A stretch of 6,385 bases of DNA from an uncultured Dokdonia sp. (GTDB lineage: Bacteria; Bacteroidota; Bacteroidia; Flavobacteriales; Flavobacteriaceae). A program made the translations under genes and the position numbers. The stretch lies in NCBI GenBank assembly GCA_937124495.1, contig CAKZKZ010000106.1:1-6385 (forward strand), read 5' to 3'. The stretch's first letter is position 1. Each line of letters opens with the position of its first letter. The notes under the pieces were generated by a model, which worked only from the letters and a program-made list of their open reading frames with translations, was not told where the DNA came from and did not search any database. This document shows, piece by piece, positions 5,938 through 6,385 of the stretch.

Positions 5938-6385
5938 TTGCCCCTATATTATTTTCATTTAGTTCACCTAAACTTAAAGCTTATCAAAACACTAATCATC
6001 GAAGACGAGGCATGGACTGCCAAGAAATTAGCCCATCAATTAGGTCAAATTAACCAAGATATTGAAGTTGTAAACACCTTTGATACTGTAGAAGAATCTG
6101 TGAAGTATCTTACTGATAATCAGTCGATTGATTTGATTTTCATGGACATTCATTTGGCTGATGGAAACAGCTTTGATATTTTCCGTCAAGTGGAAGTTAA
6201 TACTCCAGTCATCTTCACCACCGCTTACGATCAATACATGGTAGATGCTTTCAAACATCACAGTATTGATTACATTCTAAAGCCTACAAAAAAAGAGGAT
6301 TTAGAGCGTAGTTTGACCAAGCATCAAAAATGGTATCAGCAACCCAGAATGACCAATTATGCGACCTTACTAGACTGGAATTCAT
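5938..6385 (+). CDS. LytTR-type response regulator, receiver domain, 3' partial, start uncertain
   Basis: The frame is open from 5917 to the right edge, and family similarity begins at about 5983 (I-K-T-L-I-I-E-D-E). Counting that Ile codon as residue 1, the receiver has the acidic pair E7/D8, phosphoacceptor D55 in IFMDIHLADG (codon at 6145), the switch threonine in VIFTTAYD (74-83 region) and K100-P101 in DYILKP. The AFKHHSIDYILKP ending is typical of receivers joined to a LytTR DNA-binding domain, which would lie beyond the edge. Such regulators usually work with a membrane sensor kinase encoded nearby. No ATG precedes the domain in frame. The only standard starts are GTG at 5932 and TTG at 5938, which would add an unusual hydrophobic leader of 15-17 residues; ATC at 5983 would give the expected N-terminus. 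The listed start is therefore provisional. Codons ending in C (TTC, TAC, ATC, ACC) are commoner here than upstream. Confidence 0.8.
   Translation, partial: MPLYYFHLVHLNLKLIKTLIIEDEAWTAKKLAHQLGQINQDIEVVNTFDTVEESVKYLTDNQSIDLIFMDIHLADGNSFDIFRQVEVNTPVIFTTAYDQYMVDAFKHHSIDYILKPTKKEDLERSLTKHQKWYQQPRMTNYATLLDWNS

Overview
The window looks like chromosomal DNA of a marine-type flavobacterium (Bacteroidota, Flavobacteriaceae). The evidence is low G+C, A-rich translation starts without Shine-Dalgarno sites, and several families typical of that group: a DUF7033/NodB-like polysaccharide deacetylase relative, a DUF5723 outer-membrane protein, a VCBS/FG-GAP lipoprotein and a LytTR-type response regulator. 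A 16-bp GC-rich palindrome inside a gene resembles one I recall as frequent in Dokdonia-like genomes (from memory, not checked). The genus cannot be fixed from the sequence alone.

Positions 1-5629 carry six genes on the + strand, packed like one operon or two adjoining ones. First come the 3' part of a polysaccharide-deacetylase-like protein (cut by the left edge) and an overlapping YjjG-type HAD nucleotidase. After a 57-bp gap follow four cell-envelope genes spaced 7 bp, 3 bp and -1 bp apart: a small lipoprotein, a DUF5723 barrel-like protein, a secreted protein of unknown function, and a VCBS-repeat lipoprotein. Three of these four have no assigned function beyond family. Their spacing suggests co-expression and a shared envelope or surface role.

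Two of these genes are abnormal. The deacetylase-like protein keeps its family framework but has lost most residues expected to bind metal or catalyse, so it is probably a non-catalytic relative. The VCBS lipoprotein follows its family up to about residue 359, then switches to an unrelated 18-residue tail and stops. It appears to be the N-terminal third of a roughly 1,100-residue protein.

Positions 5630 to about 5982 are non-coding but structured. They hold a degenerate array of GGRATGA boxes about 21 nt apart, an exact pair of 10-bp direct repeats (ATAGGGGAAT) separated by 12 bp, a bulged inverted repeat, and a weak Bacteroidota-type promoter. This leads to the 5' part of a response regulator that runs off the right edge and has no ATG at the expected start. 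The geometry of the 10-bp pair matches operators of LytTR regulators, so autoregulation is a reasonable hypothesis. The end of the VCBS homology near 5572 may mark a rearrangement joining two formerly separate regions.
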